From the NCBI GenBank assembly GCA_937960645.1, contig CALGPJ010000006.1, positions 1-64,000 of the forward strand: DNA of 64,000 nt. Reading direction: 5' to 3'. Shown here piece by piece: positions 42,398 to 53,114 of the stretch. The stretch is from an uncultured Spirochaetia bacterium. GTDB lineage: Bacteria; Spirochaetota; Spirochaetia; JABEVK01. Every line of letters begins with the position of its first letter. The first letter of the stretch is position 1. A program made the position numbers and the translations under genes. The notes beneath the pieces were generated by a model. The model worked only from the letters and a program-made list of their open reading frames with translations. It was not told the DNA's origin and searched no databases.

Positions 42398-43342
42398 TTG
42401 GAGTTTACCACCTATAGACCCGTTAGCGGTTACAAAAGAAAGAAGCGAATCCTCCTCGTCAAGTGGCTTCCTGTTTTGCTAATCATAGGTCTGGTCGCTT
42501 CAGGCATTTCATTTGGGATAATTCATTTTTCCACATCGTTTTTTACAGTCGGTGAAGTTCAGGCGGATTTAAAATCCCTTTGGGAAAACAATTCCTGGGG
42601 AGAAATCGTTTCTTACACGGAACACGACCTGGAAAAAAATCCTTTGAAAGAGAATTCCCTCGTATTTGCCGGAATGGGGCATTTTTATGCCAGCCTCGAA
42701 TTACCTCAGGATCAAAGAGTTCAACACTTAAATTCTGCTGTAAAATACCTTCGAAGGTACCTGGCCCTGGATCAAAGACCTTTTTTGGAAGAAGTTCATT
42801 TCATATTAGGCAAGGCGTATTATTATCTTGGCCGCTATTATGCCGACCTCAGCATCTTTCATTTGGAGAAATCTCTGGAAATGGGCTATTTCAACAAAGA
42901 ATTGTATAGTTTCCTGGGCCTAGCTTATAGTGGTCTGGAAAAATACGAGAAAGCGATTTATTTCTTCGAGCGGGCTTTAGGATATTCCGAAGATGACCTG
43001 TTGAGATGGAGCTTAGCTTTTGTACATTACAAAAAAAACAATCTAAATGAAGCTGAGAAAAACCTTCAACTTGCCTTGATGAATACGAACGAGAACGCCC
43101 TCTTAAAAAAGTACCGATTGCTCCTGGCTGAAATTTATCTGAAACAAAATCAAATCGAATTGGCTGAAAAGGAATATGATAAGATCCTTCAATTGGATCC
43201 TAATTCGGCAGAAGGACACTTTTTTCTCGGGGAAATATATAGTAAAAAGGGTGAGCCCGAGCGTGCCCGATCCTTTTGGAGAAGGGCCCTCCAACTCGAT
43301 CCCTATCACTATAATGCCGCCATAAGGTTGAGAGGAAACTAG
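42398..43342 (+). CDS. Membrane-anchored TPR protein at the head of the rod operon
   Basis: A 314-residue protein with a basic N-terminus, one transmembrane helix (about 22-44) and six or so tetratricopeptide repeats (for example [20 protein letters not shown] and [20 protein letters not shown]) in the periplasm. The TTG start has GGGAGG 7 nt upstream, right after the rnpB T tract. It precedes mreB by 8 nt and may be a scaffold for the elongasome; that is inferred from position. Confidence 0.82.
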   Translation: MEFTTYRPVSGYKRKKRILLVKWLPVLLIIGLVASGISFGIIHFSTSFFTVGEVQADLKSLWENNSWGEIVSYTEHDLEKNPLKENSLVFAGMGHFYASLELPQDQRVQHLNSAVKYLRRYLALDQRPFLEEVHFILGKAYYYLGRYYADLSIFHLEKSLEMGYFNKELYSFLGLAYSGLEKYEKAIYFFERALGYSEDDLLRWSLAFVHYKKNNLNEAEKNLQLALMNTNENALLKKYRLLLAEIYLKQNQIELAEKEYDKILQLDPNSAEGHFFLGEIYSKKGEPERARSFWRRALQLDPYHYNAAIRLRGN

Positions 43343-43350
43343 GAGGAAAA

Positions 43351-44394
43351 ATGGGATTTTTGGATTTGTTCAATGGGTTTTCTACCGATATTGGCATCGA
43401 TTTAGGTACTTGTAATACCCTAATTTATATCAAAGGTAAGGGTATCGTCATCAATGAGCCCTCGGTTGTCGCCGAGGAAAGAGGCACAAAAAGGGTAGTC
43501 GCTGTTGGCAACGAAGCCAAGCAGATGCTGTGGAAAACCCCGGGCGAAATTATCGCTAAAAGGCCTCTCCGCGATGGAGTGATCGCCGATCTCGAAGCTA
43601 CCGAAAAAATGATAAGATATTTTTTGGCCAAGGTCCTTCCTAAGCGATGGCTCGTTCGACCTCGGATGGTGATCGGTGTTCCCAGTTGTATCACCGACGT
43701 CGAAAAAAGAGCGGTCGAGGAGAGTGCTTTGAAAGCCGGGGCGCGCGAGGTCAAAATCATCGAGGAAAGTCTTGCGGCGGCAATCGGTGCAGATATACCC
43801 ATTTTCGAACCGGCAGGTCACATGGTTTGCGACATTGGCGGTGGGACGACGGAAATCTCGGTTATTTCCCTGGGGGGTATGGTAGTTACCAATGCCATAC
43901 GCCTGGGCGGTGACGAATTTGATGAAGCCATCATCAAACACGTTCGCAGTGTCCACAATCTTATCATCGGCGAACAAATGGCTGAAAGATTGAAGATAAC
44001 GATCGGAAACGCATCCCCAGAAAAAAATATCGATAAAATGGAAATAAAAGGAACCGATGCCATAACCGGGCTCCCCAGGCGTTTGGAGATCGATTCCATC
44101 GAGGTGCGTGAAGCGTTGCAGGAGCCTATCAATGCCATCATCGAAGAGGTCAAGAAAACACTAGGGCAAACCCCCCCCGAGTTAGCTGCCGATATCGTGG
44201 AACGCGGGATCGTCATGACCGGTGGAGGTTCTCTTTTGAAGGGTTTACCGAAACTTATTTCAAAAGAAACCGGTGTACCCGTATTCCTCGCAGAAAATGC
44301 CCTTTACTGTGTCGCCCTGGGAGCCGGGTTATATTGGGAACATGCGAAGGACGCCAATAGTTCCAGGAATGTTTATAACAACCTCAACCTATGA
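43351..44394 (+). CDS. mreB: Rod-shape determining protein MreB
   Basis: A 347-residue bacterial actin. Phosphate loops [14 protein letters not shown] (from residue 11) and [14 protein letters not shown], with GGGSLLKGL near the end. It polymerises under the membrane and directs lateral wall synthesis with MreC, MreD, PBP2 and RodA, all encoded directly downstream. AGGAGG precedes the ATG. Confidence 0.98.
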   Translation: MGFLDLFNGFSTDIGIDLGTCNTLIYIKGKGIVINEPSVVAEERGTKRVVAVGNEAKQMLWKTPGEIIAKRPLRDGVIADLEATEKMIRYFLAKVLPKRWLVRPRMVIGVPSCITDVEKRAVEESALKAGAREVKIIEESLAAAIGADIPIFEPAGHMVCDIGGGTTEISVISLGGMVVTNAIRLGGDEFDEAIIKHVRSVHNLIIGEQMAERLKITIGNASPEKNIDKMEIKGTDAITGLPRRLEIDSIEVREALQEPINAIIEEVKKTLGQTPPELAADIVERGIVMTGGGSLLKGLPKLISKETGVPVFLAENALYCVALGAGLYWEHAKDANSSRNVYNNLNL

Positions 44395-45257
44395 AGAGGT
44401 TTTATTTAAGCGAATGGATTAAAACCAACACACAACTGGTCACTCTCATCCTGCTTTTACTTACCAGTAGTGTTTCCATTTATTTGAGTGGTAGCTCCAG
44501 TTTGTCTTCTCCTGTTCAAATTGGTGTGAGCGTGGTCGGTTTTGTTCAGGAGATTTTCGATGGCATTTTTCGGGGTATCAATGGATTCGTGAACAGCATC
44601 GGTGAACTTTCCGCTCTCAGGGAAAAATATCAACAACTTCTTGAAAAGAACCGGGATTATCAAGGTATAGAACGAATCTTAGCGGATTTGAGAGCGGAAA
44701 ACCAGAGACTCAAGGAACAATTGCAATTCAAGGAAAGTGTCAATAGTCAATTTGTTTCTGCAAGAGTAATAGCCAAAGATCCCACCAACATCACCCATAA
44801 TTTCATGATCAACCGTGGACACTTACACGGTGTACGAAAAAACGATGCGATCATCGCATTTCAGGGAAATGATTACGGACTCGTGGGCCGTGTTATCGAG
44901 GTGGGATTCACGACCTCCCAGGTTCAATCCATCATCAATCCTGCAAATTATGTTGCTTCTCGCTTCCAAAAGTCACGATTCGAAGGCTTGGTATCGGGAA
45001 GGGGAAACGATCGTGAAACTTTAAGAATGCAATTCGTCAGGAAGCAGGCATTGGATGAGGTGCAGCCAGGTGACCTCGTCATAACCAGCGGGTTGAATTC
45101 CCTTTATCCACGGGATTTGCCGATTGGTCGTGTCGTTCAGGTTTACAATAAGGCTTATGAGACTACTATAGAACTCGATCTCAAGCCAGTCGTGGATTTT
45201 TCTAAACTAGAGTATGTTTTTTGGATCCAATCGGAAGAGGCATCGACGGCACCATGA
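44391..45257 (+). CDS. mreC: Rod-shape determining protein MreC
   Basis: A 288-residue protein with one N-terminal membrane helix (about 15-35), a coiled coil (residues about 70-105) and a double beta-barrel periplasmic domain with [20 protein letters not shown], the family signature. It binds PBP2 and activates the elongasome. ATGA overlap with mreB. Confidence 0.95.
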   Translation: MKRFYLSEWIKTNTQLVTLILLLLTSSVSIYLSGSSSLSSPVQIGVSVVGFVQEIFDGIFRGINGFVNSIGELSALREKYQQLLEKNRDYQGIERILADLRAENQRLKEQLQFKESVNSQFVSARVIAKDPTNITHNFMINRGHLHGVRKNDAIIAFQGNDYGLVGRVIEVGFTTSQVQSIINPANYVASRFQKSRFEGLVSGRGNDRETLRMQFVRKQALDEVQPGDLVITSGLNSLYPRDLPIGRVVQVYNKAYETTIELDLKPVVDFSKLEYVFWIQSEEASTAP

Positions 45258-45769
45258 AGTTAAGGTATTTCGTTTACTTCATCGTGATTGTTTTGTTGCT
45301 CACTATTCAAGCCACATGGGTAGCCCAGGTGTTTCAGTGGGGAAGTCAACCCTCCTTATATCTGGTTTTTTTGCTATGGATCGGTTATCAGGAAGGAAAG
45401 CAACCAGCACAAATCCTGGGTTTTTTATCAGGAATCGTCATCGATCTTCTAATTGGAATTCCTCTTGGAGTCAGCTCTTTCGTTCTTGCATTGTTTGGAT
45501 ATTTTGCAGGCATTGCAAAAGGAAGATTTTTCTACGATAGCATTTTTTACCCCATAGTCATCAGTGCCCTGGCTGTCTTGTATAAACAGATGATGTACAT
45601 GCTCGTCTTTGGAATGTTCCAAATCAAAATGTCGGCATCGACATTCTTCAGCGGTCACTGGGTTCTGGAATTGTCTTTGACCAGCATTCTTTCACCCATC
45701 GTTTTCTCCCTGGCATCCCTTGTTAAAAGCCGTTTCGTGAGAAGTTATGGGGGTTTCACAGGTGGTTAA
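45254..45769 (+). CDS. mreD: Rod-shape determining protein MreD
   Basis: A 171-residue hydrophobic protein with five or six membrane spans; weakly conserved as usual for MreD, assigned by size, topology, the segment GIVIDLLIGIPLGVSSF and position. ATG at 45254 overlaps the mreC stop (ATGA). Confidence 0.88.
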   Translation: MKLRYFVYFIVIVLLLTIQATWVAQVFQWGSQPSLYLVFLLWIGYQEGKQPAQILGFLSGIVIDLLIGIPLGVSSFVLALFGYFAGIAKGRFFYDSIFYPIVISALAVLYKQMMYMLVFGMFQIKMSASTFFSGHWVLELSLTSILSPIVFSLASLVKSRFVRSYGGFTGG

Positions 45770-47621
45770 TACGAACTTTGAGCAAACATTGACAAAGAGG
45801 CGAATAGTTTTAGTTCTCCTTGTTTTTGGTTTTGTTTTTGCTTTTTTTGTCATTCGGTTATTTAGCCTTCAAATTTTGGAAAGGAGTGTTTATGAATCTC
45901 TCGCTGCCAAAACCAGTCAGCGCGCACAAATAATTCCTGCGCGAAGAGGGGATATCTATGACCGAAATGTCACATATCCTCTTGTTTATGATGTTGATAG
46001 TTTCTCGGTTTTTTTTAACCCTGCCGATGTTCCCAAAGATATCATCCCCAAGATTCTCTCCGATTTGTCGTACTTTTTAGAAATGCCGCTGACAAGGATC
46101 GAGACTCTCGTACCACCGAGCAGCTACAATAAGTTTCAAAATATAGAAATCAAGATGAACGTCAGTCTGCAGACTATCAACAAACTTGCGGAACAAATTG
46201 AGTTATTTCCAGGTGTCACATGGTCCAACAAGCCTGTGCGAAACTATTCCGATCTACGATCTTTGAGTCACGTCATCGGGTATGTGGGAAGGATTACCCA
46301 GGAGGAACTTCAGGTTTTATACAACGCCGGGTATGGTTTTGGAAGCATCCTCGGCAAGTCCGGCATTGAAAGGCAATACGACCAGATACTGCGAGGAACC
46401 GATGGGGTCATCCATCAAATTGTGGACGTATTTGGGCGGCGAATCGAAGCGAGTGGTACTCCAGAGACTCCACCTCTACTGGGAAAAGATCTAGTTCTGA
46501 CAATCGATGCCCGCTATCAGGTTCTGGCCGAAAAAAGTCTTGTAGGTAGAAAAGGCTCAGTTGTGATTATGAAACCTGCCACAGGAGAAATCCTGGCGAT
46601 GGTAAGTGTTCCTTATTATGATCCCAATTCATTCAGTATTTCGGGCGAGAGTTCGTCATTTATCGAGCAGAAAACGAATAGAGATTCACCTTTTTTAAAC
46701 AGGGCGATTCAATCCGTATATCCTCCGGCCTCCACATTCAAGATCATTTCTGCAGCAGCGATTCTCGATACCAACGCCATTGATCCGCGGCGTAAAATCG
46801 TCTGTAACGGACGACTTAGGGTAGGGGATCGATTTTTTAATTGTTGGAAATTATCGGGACACGGCCCTCAGGACCTTTCTGATGCACTGGCGAATAGTTG
46901 CAACGTGTATTTCTACACAGTCGGCCAAAGTTATCTAGGTCCTGACAGAATCTACGAGTATGCCCGGGAGTTGAGTTACGGTGAGTTTTTAGGGATTGAC
47001 ATTCCCGGTGAAGTGGCTGGAAACATCCCCAATCCCCGATGGAAATTACGAACCCTGGGCTCCCCCTGGGTTGGAGGAGATACCGTCAATTACAGTATTG
47101 GGCAGGGTTTTACCCTGGTGTCTCCATTGCAAATGGCCGCGATGATGTCGGTGATCGTCAACGAGGGAAAACTATATCGACCGCATCTTTTAAAAGAAGT
47201 GAGAGATCCGGTGACTGGAAACATCGTGCAAAAAACTGAACCGGAGCTCATCTTCGAATCCAAAATCAAACCTCAAGTGTTTCGTGACCTTCAAGGGTAC
47301 TTACGAAACACTGCCGTTAGGGGCAACCCACATCTGATTACCACCAAGGCCGTTCAAGTCGCTGGAAAAACAGGAAGTGCCGAAATTGGTATTGAGTCCG
47401 CCTACCACAACTGGTATGCGTCTTTTGGTCCCTACGATGCCAACGATCCTAAAGACAGGATTGTCGTCGTTGTGAATGTCGAAGCCCAGGAAAATATTGA
47501 TTATTGGGCTCCGAAAGCGGCCAATATCATTTATCAAGGTATCTTCGCTAACCAATCTTTCGAAGAGGCAGTTCGGACGCTGAACACTTATTACACGAGG
47601 AACATTCCCCTTGGAAATTAA
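45747..47621 (+). CDS. mrdA: Penicillin-binding protein 2 (elongasome transpeptidase)
   Basis: A 624-residue class B PBP: transmembrane helix at about 20-42, pedestal domain with ARRGDIYDRN, transpeptidase domain with PPASTFK (active Ser), NSCN and GKTGSAE. It crosslinks lateral wall peptidoglycan with RodA. The ATG overlaps mreD by 23 nt; a GTG at 45762 with GGGGG 8 nt upstream is an equally good start. Confidence 0.96.
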   Translation: MGVSQVVNTNFEQTLTKRRIVLVLLVFGFVFAFFVIRLFSLQILERSVYESLAAKTSQRAQIIPARRGDIYDRNVTYPLVYDVDSFSVFFNPADVPKDIIPKILSDLSYFLEMPLTRIETLVPPSSYNKFQNIEIKMNVSLQTINKLAEQIELFPGVTWSNKPVRNYSDLRSLSHVIGYVGRITQEELQVLYNAGYGFGSILGKSGIERQYDQILRGTDGVIHQIVDVFGRRIEASGTPETPPLLGKDLVLTIDARYQVLAEKSLVGRKGSVVIMKPATGEILAMVSVPYYDPNSFSISGESSSFIEQKTNRDSPFLNRAIQSVYPPASTFKIISAAAILDTNAIDPRRKIVCNGRLRVGDRFFNCWKLSGHGPQDLSDALANSCNVYFYTVGQSYLGPDRIYEYARELSYGEFLGIDIPGEVAGNIPNPRWKLRTLGSPWVGGDTVNYSIGQGFTLVSPLQMAAMMSVIVNEGKLYRPHLLKEVRDPVTGNIVQKTEPELIFESKIKPQVFRDLQGYLRNTAVRGNPHLITTKAVQVAGKTGSAEIGIESAYHNWYASFGPYDANDPKDRIVVVVNVEAQENIDYWAPKAANIIYQGIFANQSFEEAVRTLNTYYTRNIPLGN

Positions 47622-48930
47622 TCGGAGCCGTTCATTTTTCAACCTCGATTTCACTTTGCTCATAGCGGTGATGATGTTGATGGTCATCGGCGTCCTTTTC
47701 GTTTTTTCCAGCAGTTATAATCCTGTGACGAATGCTATCGGTGATGAATATATCAAACAAATTTATTGGGCGTTGATGGGATTGGTCATCATCATATCCA
47801 TAGGATTCATCAACTATAATCTGTATTATGATCTCGCATATATTCTTTATTTAGGTTCTCTTTTTCTTCTAGTCATCACTCTGTTGTTTGGTCGCGTGGT
47901 GAATAACAGTAAAAGCTGGTTGGGGATTTTTGGTTTGGGTATTCAGCCGTCCGAATTTGCCAAAATTACTTTCGTGATTTTTCTATCTTTTTTCTACAGC
48001 TCCAGAATTTCGGACATCAAAAAGTTGACGACTTTTCTGGTCAGCCTTGTCATTTTGGCTCCACCGGTTTTTTTAATTCTGCGTCAACCCGATTTCGGTA
48101 CTGCACTTGTATTCATACCCATTTATTTCGCGATAAGTTTTGTCAGTGGTGTACCTGCCAGGTATCTCATTTTTCTCGGCAGTGTCAGCTTGTTGAGTAT
48201 TCTTCTGGGGGTCATACCTCTATATTTTAATCGAATCGTTGGTGAGGTTTCTTTCCTCGTGCCCTTGCTCACTGATCCAAGTAACCAATTGATTGTCATT
48301 GGTTTTTTGAGTTTTTTTATAGTGCTTGAAATTTTTGGTATAGTTTTTCTGAAACATCCTCTTTATAAAAAAGCACTTTATGTCACCTCGATAATTTTGT
48401 TGGGATTTGTCGGTGGCATAGAATTCAGAGCCTTTCTGAAAGAATACCAGATTATGCGTTTTATCACATTTTTAAACCCCCAGGTGGATCCTCAAGGAGC
48501 GGGATGGAATATCATTCAATCTCTCAATGCCATAGGATCTGGAGGAATCACAGGAAAGGGGTATTTACAGGGACAGCAAAGCCAGTTACGGTATATTCCC
48601 ATGCAAAACACCGATTTTATATTTTCCATCATTGCTGAAGAATGGGGATTTTTAGGGGGAATGCTTGTTTTAATCTTATACGCCGTTGTCATATTTCGCT
48701 CCTATGTAACTTTTTTAAGGAGCAACGATCTTTTTGGTTGTTTGATTTCCGTTGGTATTATGACATACTTTGGATTCCATTTTGTCTTGAATGTGGGAAT
48801 GAACATTGGAATCATGCCTATCACTGGAATCCCTTTACTCTTTATAAGCTATGGGGGAAGTTCGATACTTGCCGCATCCGTGGCCTCGGGAATCCTGGTC
48901 AATATCCAGCGTAAAAGATTTATGTTCTGA
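47611..48930 (+). CDS. rodA: Peptidoglycan glycosyltransferase RodA
   Basis: A 439-residue SEDS polymerase with about ten membrane spans. Signature regions: VNNSKSWLGIFGLGIQPSEF (with the catalytic-region Asp nearby in RQPDFGTAL) and PMQNTDFIFSIIAEEWGFLG. It polymerises lipid II with PBP2. The TTG start overlaps mrdA by 11 nt. Last gene of the rod operon; no clear terminator follows in the 42 bp before a convergent gene. Confidence 0.96.
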   Translation: MEINRSRSFFNLDFTLLIAVMMLMVIGVLFVFSSSYNPVTNAIGDEYIKQIYWALMGLVIIISIGFINYNLYYDLAYILYLGSLFLLVITLLFGRVVNNSKSWLGIFGLGIQPSEFAKITFVIFLSFFYSSRISDIKKLTTFLVSLVILAPPVFLILRQPDFGTALVFIPIYFAISFVSGVPARYLIFLGSVSLLSILLGVIPLYFNRIVGEVSFLVPLLTDPSNQLIVIGFLSFFIVLEIFGIVFLKHPLYKKALYVTSIILLGFVGGIEFRAFLKEYQIMRFITFLNPQVDPQGAGWNIIQSLNAIGSGGITGKGYLQGQQSQLRYIPMQNTDFIFSIIAEEWGFLGGMLVLILYAVVIFRSYVTFLRSNDLFGCLISVGIMTYFGFHFVLNVGMNIGIMPITGIPLLFISYGGSSILAASVASGILVNIQRKRFMF

Positions 48931-48972
48931 GTGTAATTTTTCAAACCGAAATTGCAGTAGACCGAATATCCA

Positions 48973-49215
48973 TTATTCACAATCGATCAGATACCAAATG
49001 AAACCAGACATAAGGGCTCCCAGGCCGAAAAAGAACGCGCTAGGGAAATTAGGAAAAAAACTCAAAAGCAGAAAGTTCATCATTAAGGCTCCGATAACCG
49101 AAACAATAAGATATAAAAAAAAGTTCTTGTCTTTTTTCTTGTTCAGGAAAAAAAACAGAAAAGAGAATCCCCAGGATAGCAGCATAATTTCAAAAAGAAT
49201 GATAACGATGTCCAT
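48973..49215 (-). CDS. Small membrane protein, unknown
   Basis: An 80-residue protein with three hydrophobic segments (about 3-24, 32-52, 58-76) split by a lysine cluster. No family recognised. It starts 1 nt after the lipoprotein gene stop, so it is likely the last gene of the rpsA-cyclase transcript. Confidence 0.6.
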   Translation of the reverse strand: MDIVIILFEIMLLSWGFSFLFFFLNKKKDKNFFLYLIVSVIGALMMNFLLLSFFPNFPSAFFFGLGALMSGFIWYLIDCE

Positions 49216-49216
49216 C

Positions 49217-49951
49217 TTACCAGTTCAAAGTAAAGGTTTTGATGGTCCCCAGATAGACCGGCTCACTGATTTCACGGCCTTGTTCGGGACTCCAACCATA
49301 GGCCATGACAAAAAGCACGATCCAGATACCCGGAGGATTACCGTTAAGGGCTGTACTCAGACTGCCTTCTAAATTTGGTTGCTGGGTTCTCAAGGTCAAA
49401 TCATAAACTTCCCAAAATCTGCGAAAATACGTGTTGTTCGCGCTTCTGGTACCGCGTCTCAGTTCGGTTTCAGACAGAACGGTATTAGTTCCTGTGTTAA
49501 TTATTCGGATAACAGGTGGCGTGTTGATCTTGACATCCAATGTCGCATTGATGAGGCTGGTGAAATCGACCTCGAATTTGAGGTTGGCGCCAAGGTCAGC
49601 AGGATTGATCGATATGACAGGCTCTGAGTTCAAAGCGAATTCGTTGATATTGAAGCGCAAGTAACCCAGGGATTGTAAACGCTCGGGTGTGGGAACCACA
49701 GAAACCCCACCGGATGTTTTCAACGCATCCTGATCCGAAATACCGTAATTGGCACCACTGGATTCTACATAGTACTTATAAAAAATCTCATAACCCTGAA
49801 AGTTCGTTCCATTATAAGAAGATGGTGTATACGTCCAAACTGCGAGGGTGTCACTCGTCTGTGTCAGGACAGTTGGATTGTTGAGATATCTGACCGTGTC
49901 GAGACCGCAACCGTAAAAAAGCAGAATCAAGATGGGGAGACTCTGTCTCAT
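49217..49951 (-). CDS. Lipoprotein, unknown
   Basis: A 244-residue lipoprotein: MRQSLPILILLFYGC gives a lipobox with Cys at residue 15. The mature part is beta-rich (fibronectin-like appearance: AVWTYTPSSYNGTNFQGYEI) with many Asn and Thr. No family recognised. Its ATG overlaps the cyclase stop by ATGA, so membrane or periplasmic cooperation with the CHASE2 receptor is conceivable. Confidence 0.75.
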   Translation of the reverse strand: MRQSLPILILLFYGCGLDTVRYLNNPTVLTQTSDTLAVWTYTPSSYNGTNFQGYEIFYKYYVESSGANYGISDQDALKTSGGVSVVPTPERLQSLGYLRFNINEFALNSEPVISINPADLGANLKFEVDFTSLINATLDVKINTPPVIRIINTGTNTVLSETELRRGTRSANNTYFRRFWEVYDLTLRTQQPNLEGSLSTALNGNPPGIWIVLFVMAYGWSPEQGREISEPVYLGTIKTFTLNW

Positions 49952-52419
49952 CGCTTCTTGATTCCGGGCGGATAATAACCCTGTTCAAAATCGATGAGCT
50001 CGTAAATCAGTACAGGTTTGTTTTTCCCTTTAACCCGAATGTTGTCCAACTCTCTCACTATGGCTCCCTGGTCAGCAACCAAATTGTAGGTGAATTCACT
50101 GATGATGATGTTGGTGCGATATTCCTTGTTGGTTCCTTCCAACCGGGCGCCCAAATTGACGTTATCTCCCATGAGGGTATAATTCATACGACCGGGCGAC
50201 CCCATATTTCCCACCGTCATGATACCGGAATTCAATCCGATTCCAATATGAATTTTTCTGTTTTCTGGAAAAGAGAGATTGAGTTTGTTTAACGCTTCCA
50301 TCTGCCGAAGGGCACATTGACAAGCCAGCAAGGCGTGATCGGGCTCGTTCAGCGGGGCACCCCAAAAACACATGATCTCATCTCCGACATACTTATCGAG
50401 GGTTCCTCTATACTCCATGATGATATCGGTCATCAATGTCAGGTAAATGTTGAGATGGTTGACCAACTCCTGTGCAGACATGCTTTCACTGAGAGAGGTG
50501 AATCCTCTGACGTCGGAGAAAAGAACGGTGAGTTCCTTGTCCACACCACCCAGCTCGGGTGGTTTATCGAGGATTTGATTGACCACCTCGGGACTGACAT
50601 ATTTAGAGAACATCCCCTTGATTCGTTTCTTATCGGCTTCTTCGGTGATGACCCTGTAGGCCAAAATCGAAATAAAGGTAAAACTGATTCCAAGCGCAGA
50701 GGAACCAAAAGGAATATAAAAACTTGTGAGGTCGAACACGACTAAATAAATCACGAGGGTTGAAAACAAGAGCAATAGTCCCGAAGGTAAGGAAACGAAG
50801 GTGGGTAGTCTGCTAGACAGAAAGGCCATGAAAGAGATCAACACCAACAGCAGGACAATATGACCTCCAAGATGTATTTTTTGGATAAAGTTGTTCATGA
50901 TGATGGTGTTCAAAGCATTAGCATGGATTTCCACTCCATACATAAGTCCTAAAGGAGTGGTCTTTTCATCTTCGGCCATGCCGGAACTGAAGGGCCCGAC
51001 CATCAAGATTTTGTTCGCCAACGGCAAGCGCAAGGGCCATGTCGATGGATCGTCGCTGGTCACACGCCGGGCATAATCGGCGTAGGAATTATAATTAAAT
51101 GTCCGCAGCCCACCTGGGGTGCTTTGTGTTCTTGGTCCCAGGAAGTTGACCAGCATTTGACCTTTTTCATCGATGGGTATTCGTATTTCAGGGATGGGAG
51201 TGATGGACTCGATGAGAACGGAATTCCCCGAGTCATCCCTGCCCTCCGTGTAGGTGATTTTTTGGTAAGGGACCAATTCCCCTTTTTCGGAATCAAAAAC
51301 CATGGGATTTTTGATGACGATGCTGTCTCCCAGGTTTACCTCGATTTGATCCAGGCTTTTGTGAAAATATCTGGCAGCCAATGCCAGGGTGATCGACGGC
51401 ACGATACGGTTTTGGTAAATCCGTATGTAATAGACCCGATGATCGATGGTGCCATCCTCATCGACGTCTTCCAGACGGTAAAGAGCATTTTCGAAGATTT
51501 TTTTGATCGTTTCATTTGTATCATCGAGATCTATTGTTGTCGGCGTGTTGTCTCGGTCCAGATAGGCATAATTCTGGTTGGCACTCAGGAGCGGAATTTC
51601 TTCTTTTGGTATAAGATAATCGGGGTTTTTGGGATCGATGCCGGAATCCTCTTCGGTGGTCCTATAAGCGACGTAGGGAAACTCCCCTACCAGCTGAGCC
51701 GTTTTCAGCACCAAAAATTGGCGTCGAAATACACCATCACTATCCGCTAAAAAAATGGCATGACCGAAACCAGCGGCATTTTTGGCAAATTCGCTCAGAG
51801 GAGCTTCAACAGAAAAAAAGGAAGGCAATAATGAAACATCACCATTCACCCTTAAACGGCCTTGAGGAAGGTCCATTAAAGTTTCCAATCGGGTAAACAT
51901 TTTTTGGTTGTAGTCGAAGTCCGCCTCCGCTTGATTGGCAATGATTTCCAGGAAGGTTCTCTGGTTTATTTCGATTCCTGAAGATAAAAAGATATCTTCG
52001 ACAGCGTTGCTACTTGGCTCCAGGAAGAAAATATCCAAAAGGGCACTGTTTTCTCGTTGATTCTGGTCCTGAATCCGTGCCAGGTTCTTGAGAAAGTTCC
52101 CGTGCACCGATCGGGGAAAAGGCCACCTTCCAAATGTCTGCAGAGCGTACTCATCTATCCCTAGCAACAAAATGTCCTGACTTGCCATCCGGTTGATTTC
52201 GATGGTCGTAACCCCTTCCCTCTGGTAAGAAACATCGCCCTGGGTTTTGAAAAAAAAGTAGGAATCCATCAGACGATCATCCAGACGACCGATCAAATTG
52301 AAAAACGGCAGGGAGGGAAAAAGATTGGCTAAAAGCAGGAGAACGAAGATGATGAAGGCGATGATAAAACCATAGGTCTTACTTTTATTTATTTTTTGAA
52401 TGGCGCTTTTCACCTTCAT
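49948..52419 (-). CDS. CHASE2-domain adenylate/guanylate cyclase
   Basis: An 823-residue membrane receptor. One helix near the N-terminus (about 16-37), a long periplasmic CHASE2 domain (GIDEYALQTFGRWPFPRSVH near 90; later RIPIDEKGQMLVNFLGP), three helices at about 515-590, then a class III cyclase domain (about 620-800). Both metal Asp are kept (VLFSDVRGFTSL and KYVGDEIMCFWG), and the substrate-side region NYTLMGDNVNLGARLEG looks intact. It probably makes cAMP in response to an outside cue; the cNMP-binding protein at 24328 is a candidate reader. Preceded by a TPR gene. Confidence 0.9.
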   Translation of the reverse strand: MKVKSAIQKINKSKTYGFIIAFIIFVLLLLANLFPSLPFFNLIGRLDDRLMDSYFFFKTQGDVSYQREGVTTIEINRMASQDILLLGIDEYALQTFGRWPFPRSVHGNFLKNLARIQDQNQRENSALLDIFFLEPSSNAVEDIFLSSGIEINQRTFLEIIANQAEADFDYNQKMFTRLETLMDLPQGRLRVNGDVSLLPSFFSVEAPLSEFAKNAAGFGHAIFLADSDGVFRRQFLVLKTAQLVGEFPYVAYRTTEEDSGIDPKNPDYLIPKEEIPLLSANQNYAYLDRDNTPTTIDLDDTNETIKKIFENALYRLEDVDEDGTIDHRVYYIRIYQNRIVPSITLALAARYFHKSLDQIEVNLGDSIVIKNPMVFDSEKGELVPYQKITYTEGRDDSGNSVLIESITPIPEIRIPIDEKGQMLVNFLGPRTQSTPGGLRTFNYNSYADYARRVTSDDPSTWPLRLPLANKILMVGPFSSGMAEDEKTTPLGLMYGVEIHANALNTIIMNNFIQKIHLGGHIVLLLVLISFMAFLSSRLPTFVSLPSGLLLLFSTLVIYLVVFDLTSFYIPFGSSALGISFTFISILAYRVITEEADKKRIKGMFSKYVSPEVVNQILDKPPELGGVDKELTVLFSDVRGFTSLSESMSAQELVNHLNIYLTLMTDIIMEYRGTLDKYVGDEIMCFWGAPLNEPDHALLACQCALRQMEALNKLNLSFPENRKIHIGIGLNSGIMTVGNMGSPGRMNYTLMGDNVNLGARLEGTNKEYRTNIIISEFTYNLVADQGAIVRELDNIRVKGKNKPVLIYELIDFEQGYYPPGIKKR

Positions 52420-52442
52420 CCTGAACCTGCCCTAAAATTACC

Positions 52443-53114
52443 TTACTTCAATAAGTCCTGATAAATTATACGGCTGCGGGTGAGTTTTGTCCAATCGCTC
52501 AAAGGATAGGTTTGCACAAGTTCATCAAAATAATTTCGAGATTTGGCGGGATCGAGAGATTCGTAAAGTACACCCAGGGTAAAAAGTACTTCTTCCTTAA
52601 ATAAAGCGGGAATATCTCGGTATTTCAAAATCTCCTCGAAAACTTTGATCGATTCGAGCGTACTCCCTTCATCGAGGTATAATTGTGCTAATTTATACGA
52701 AGCCTGCATGTTATATGGGGAATTGGGATACCATTTTAAGAGTTGAATCAACTTTTCTTTTTGATCCGAAACGTTTTGTTTTTTTTCCGCCATCGATGAG
52801 AGTATCCACAAAGCCTTGGATCCGGCGTAGGACTCCGCCCTTGGGTTGGTGAACGGTCGTAAGATATTTTTGATCTCTTCTTCCAACTCTAAGAATTGAG
52901 CTGCCGAAGATTCCAATTGGCCCCATTTTTCAAATCGGATCGAGGCTCTATCGACGACGGCGATCGCATCCATGTTCATTTGATAACTCACCAGGGCAAA
53001 AATTCCTAAACCCAAAAATCCGAGCATGATTATCGATATCGCTACGAGCAAGAGCTTGCGATTTCGGGATATGAAGCTGTAGACGCCTTCATTGAGAGTT
53101 GACTTTTTTTCCAT
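52443..53114 (-). CDS. Membrane-anchored TPR-like protein
   Basis: A 223-residue protein: membrane helix at about 21-43, then helical repeats (YKLAQLYLDEGSTLESIKVFEE; LFTLGVLYESLDPAKSRNYF) in the periplasm. Resembles YfgM/Tol-associated TPR proteins in layout only. AGGAGA precedes the ATG, which lies 26 nt inside the previous gene. Confidence 0.78.
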   Translation of the reverse strand: MEKKSTLNEGVYSFISRNRKLLLVAISIIMLGFLGLGIFALVSYQMNMDAIAVVDRASIRFEKWGQLESSAAQFLELEEEIKNILRPFTNPRAESYAGSKALWILSSMAEKKQNVSDQKEKLIQLLKWYPNSPYNMQASYKLAQLYLDEGSTLESIKVFEEILKYRDIPALFKEEVLFTLGVLYESLDPAKSRNYFDELVQTYPLSDWTKLTRSRIIYQDLLK

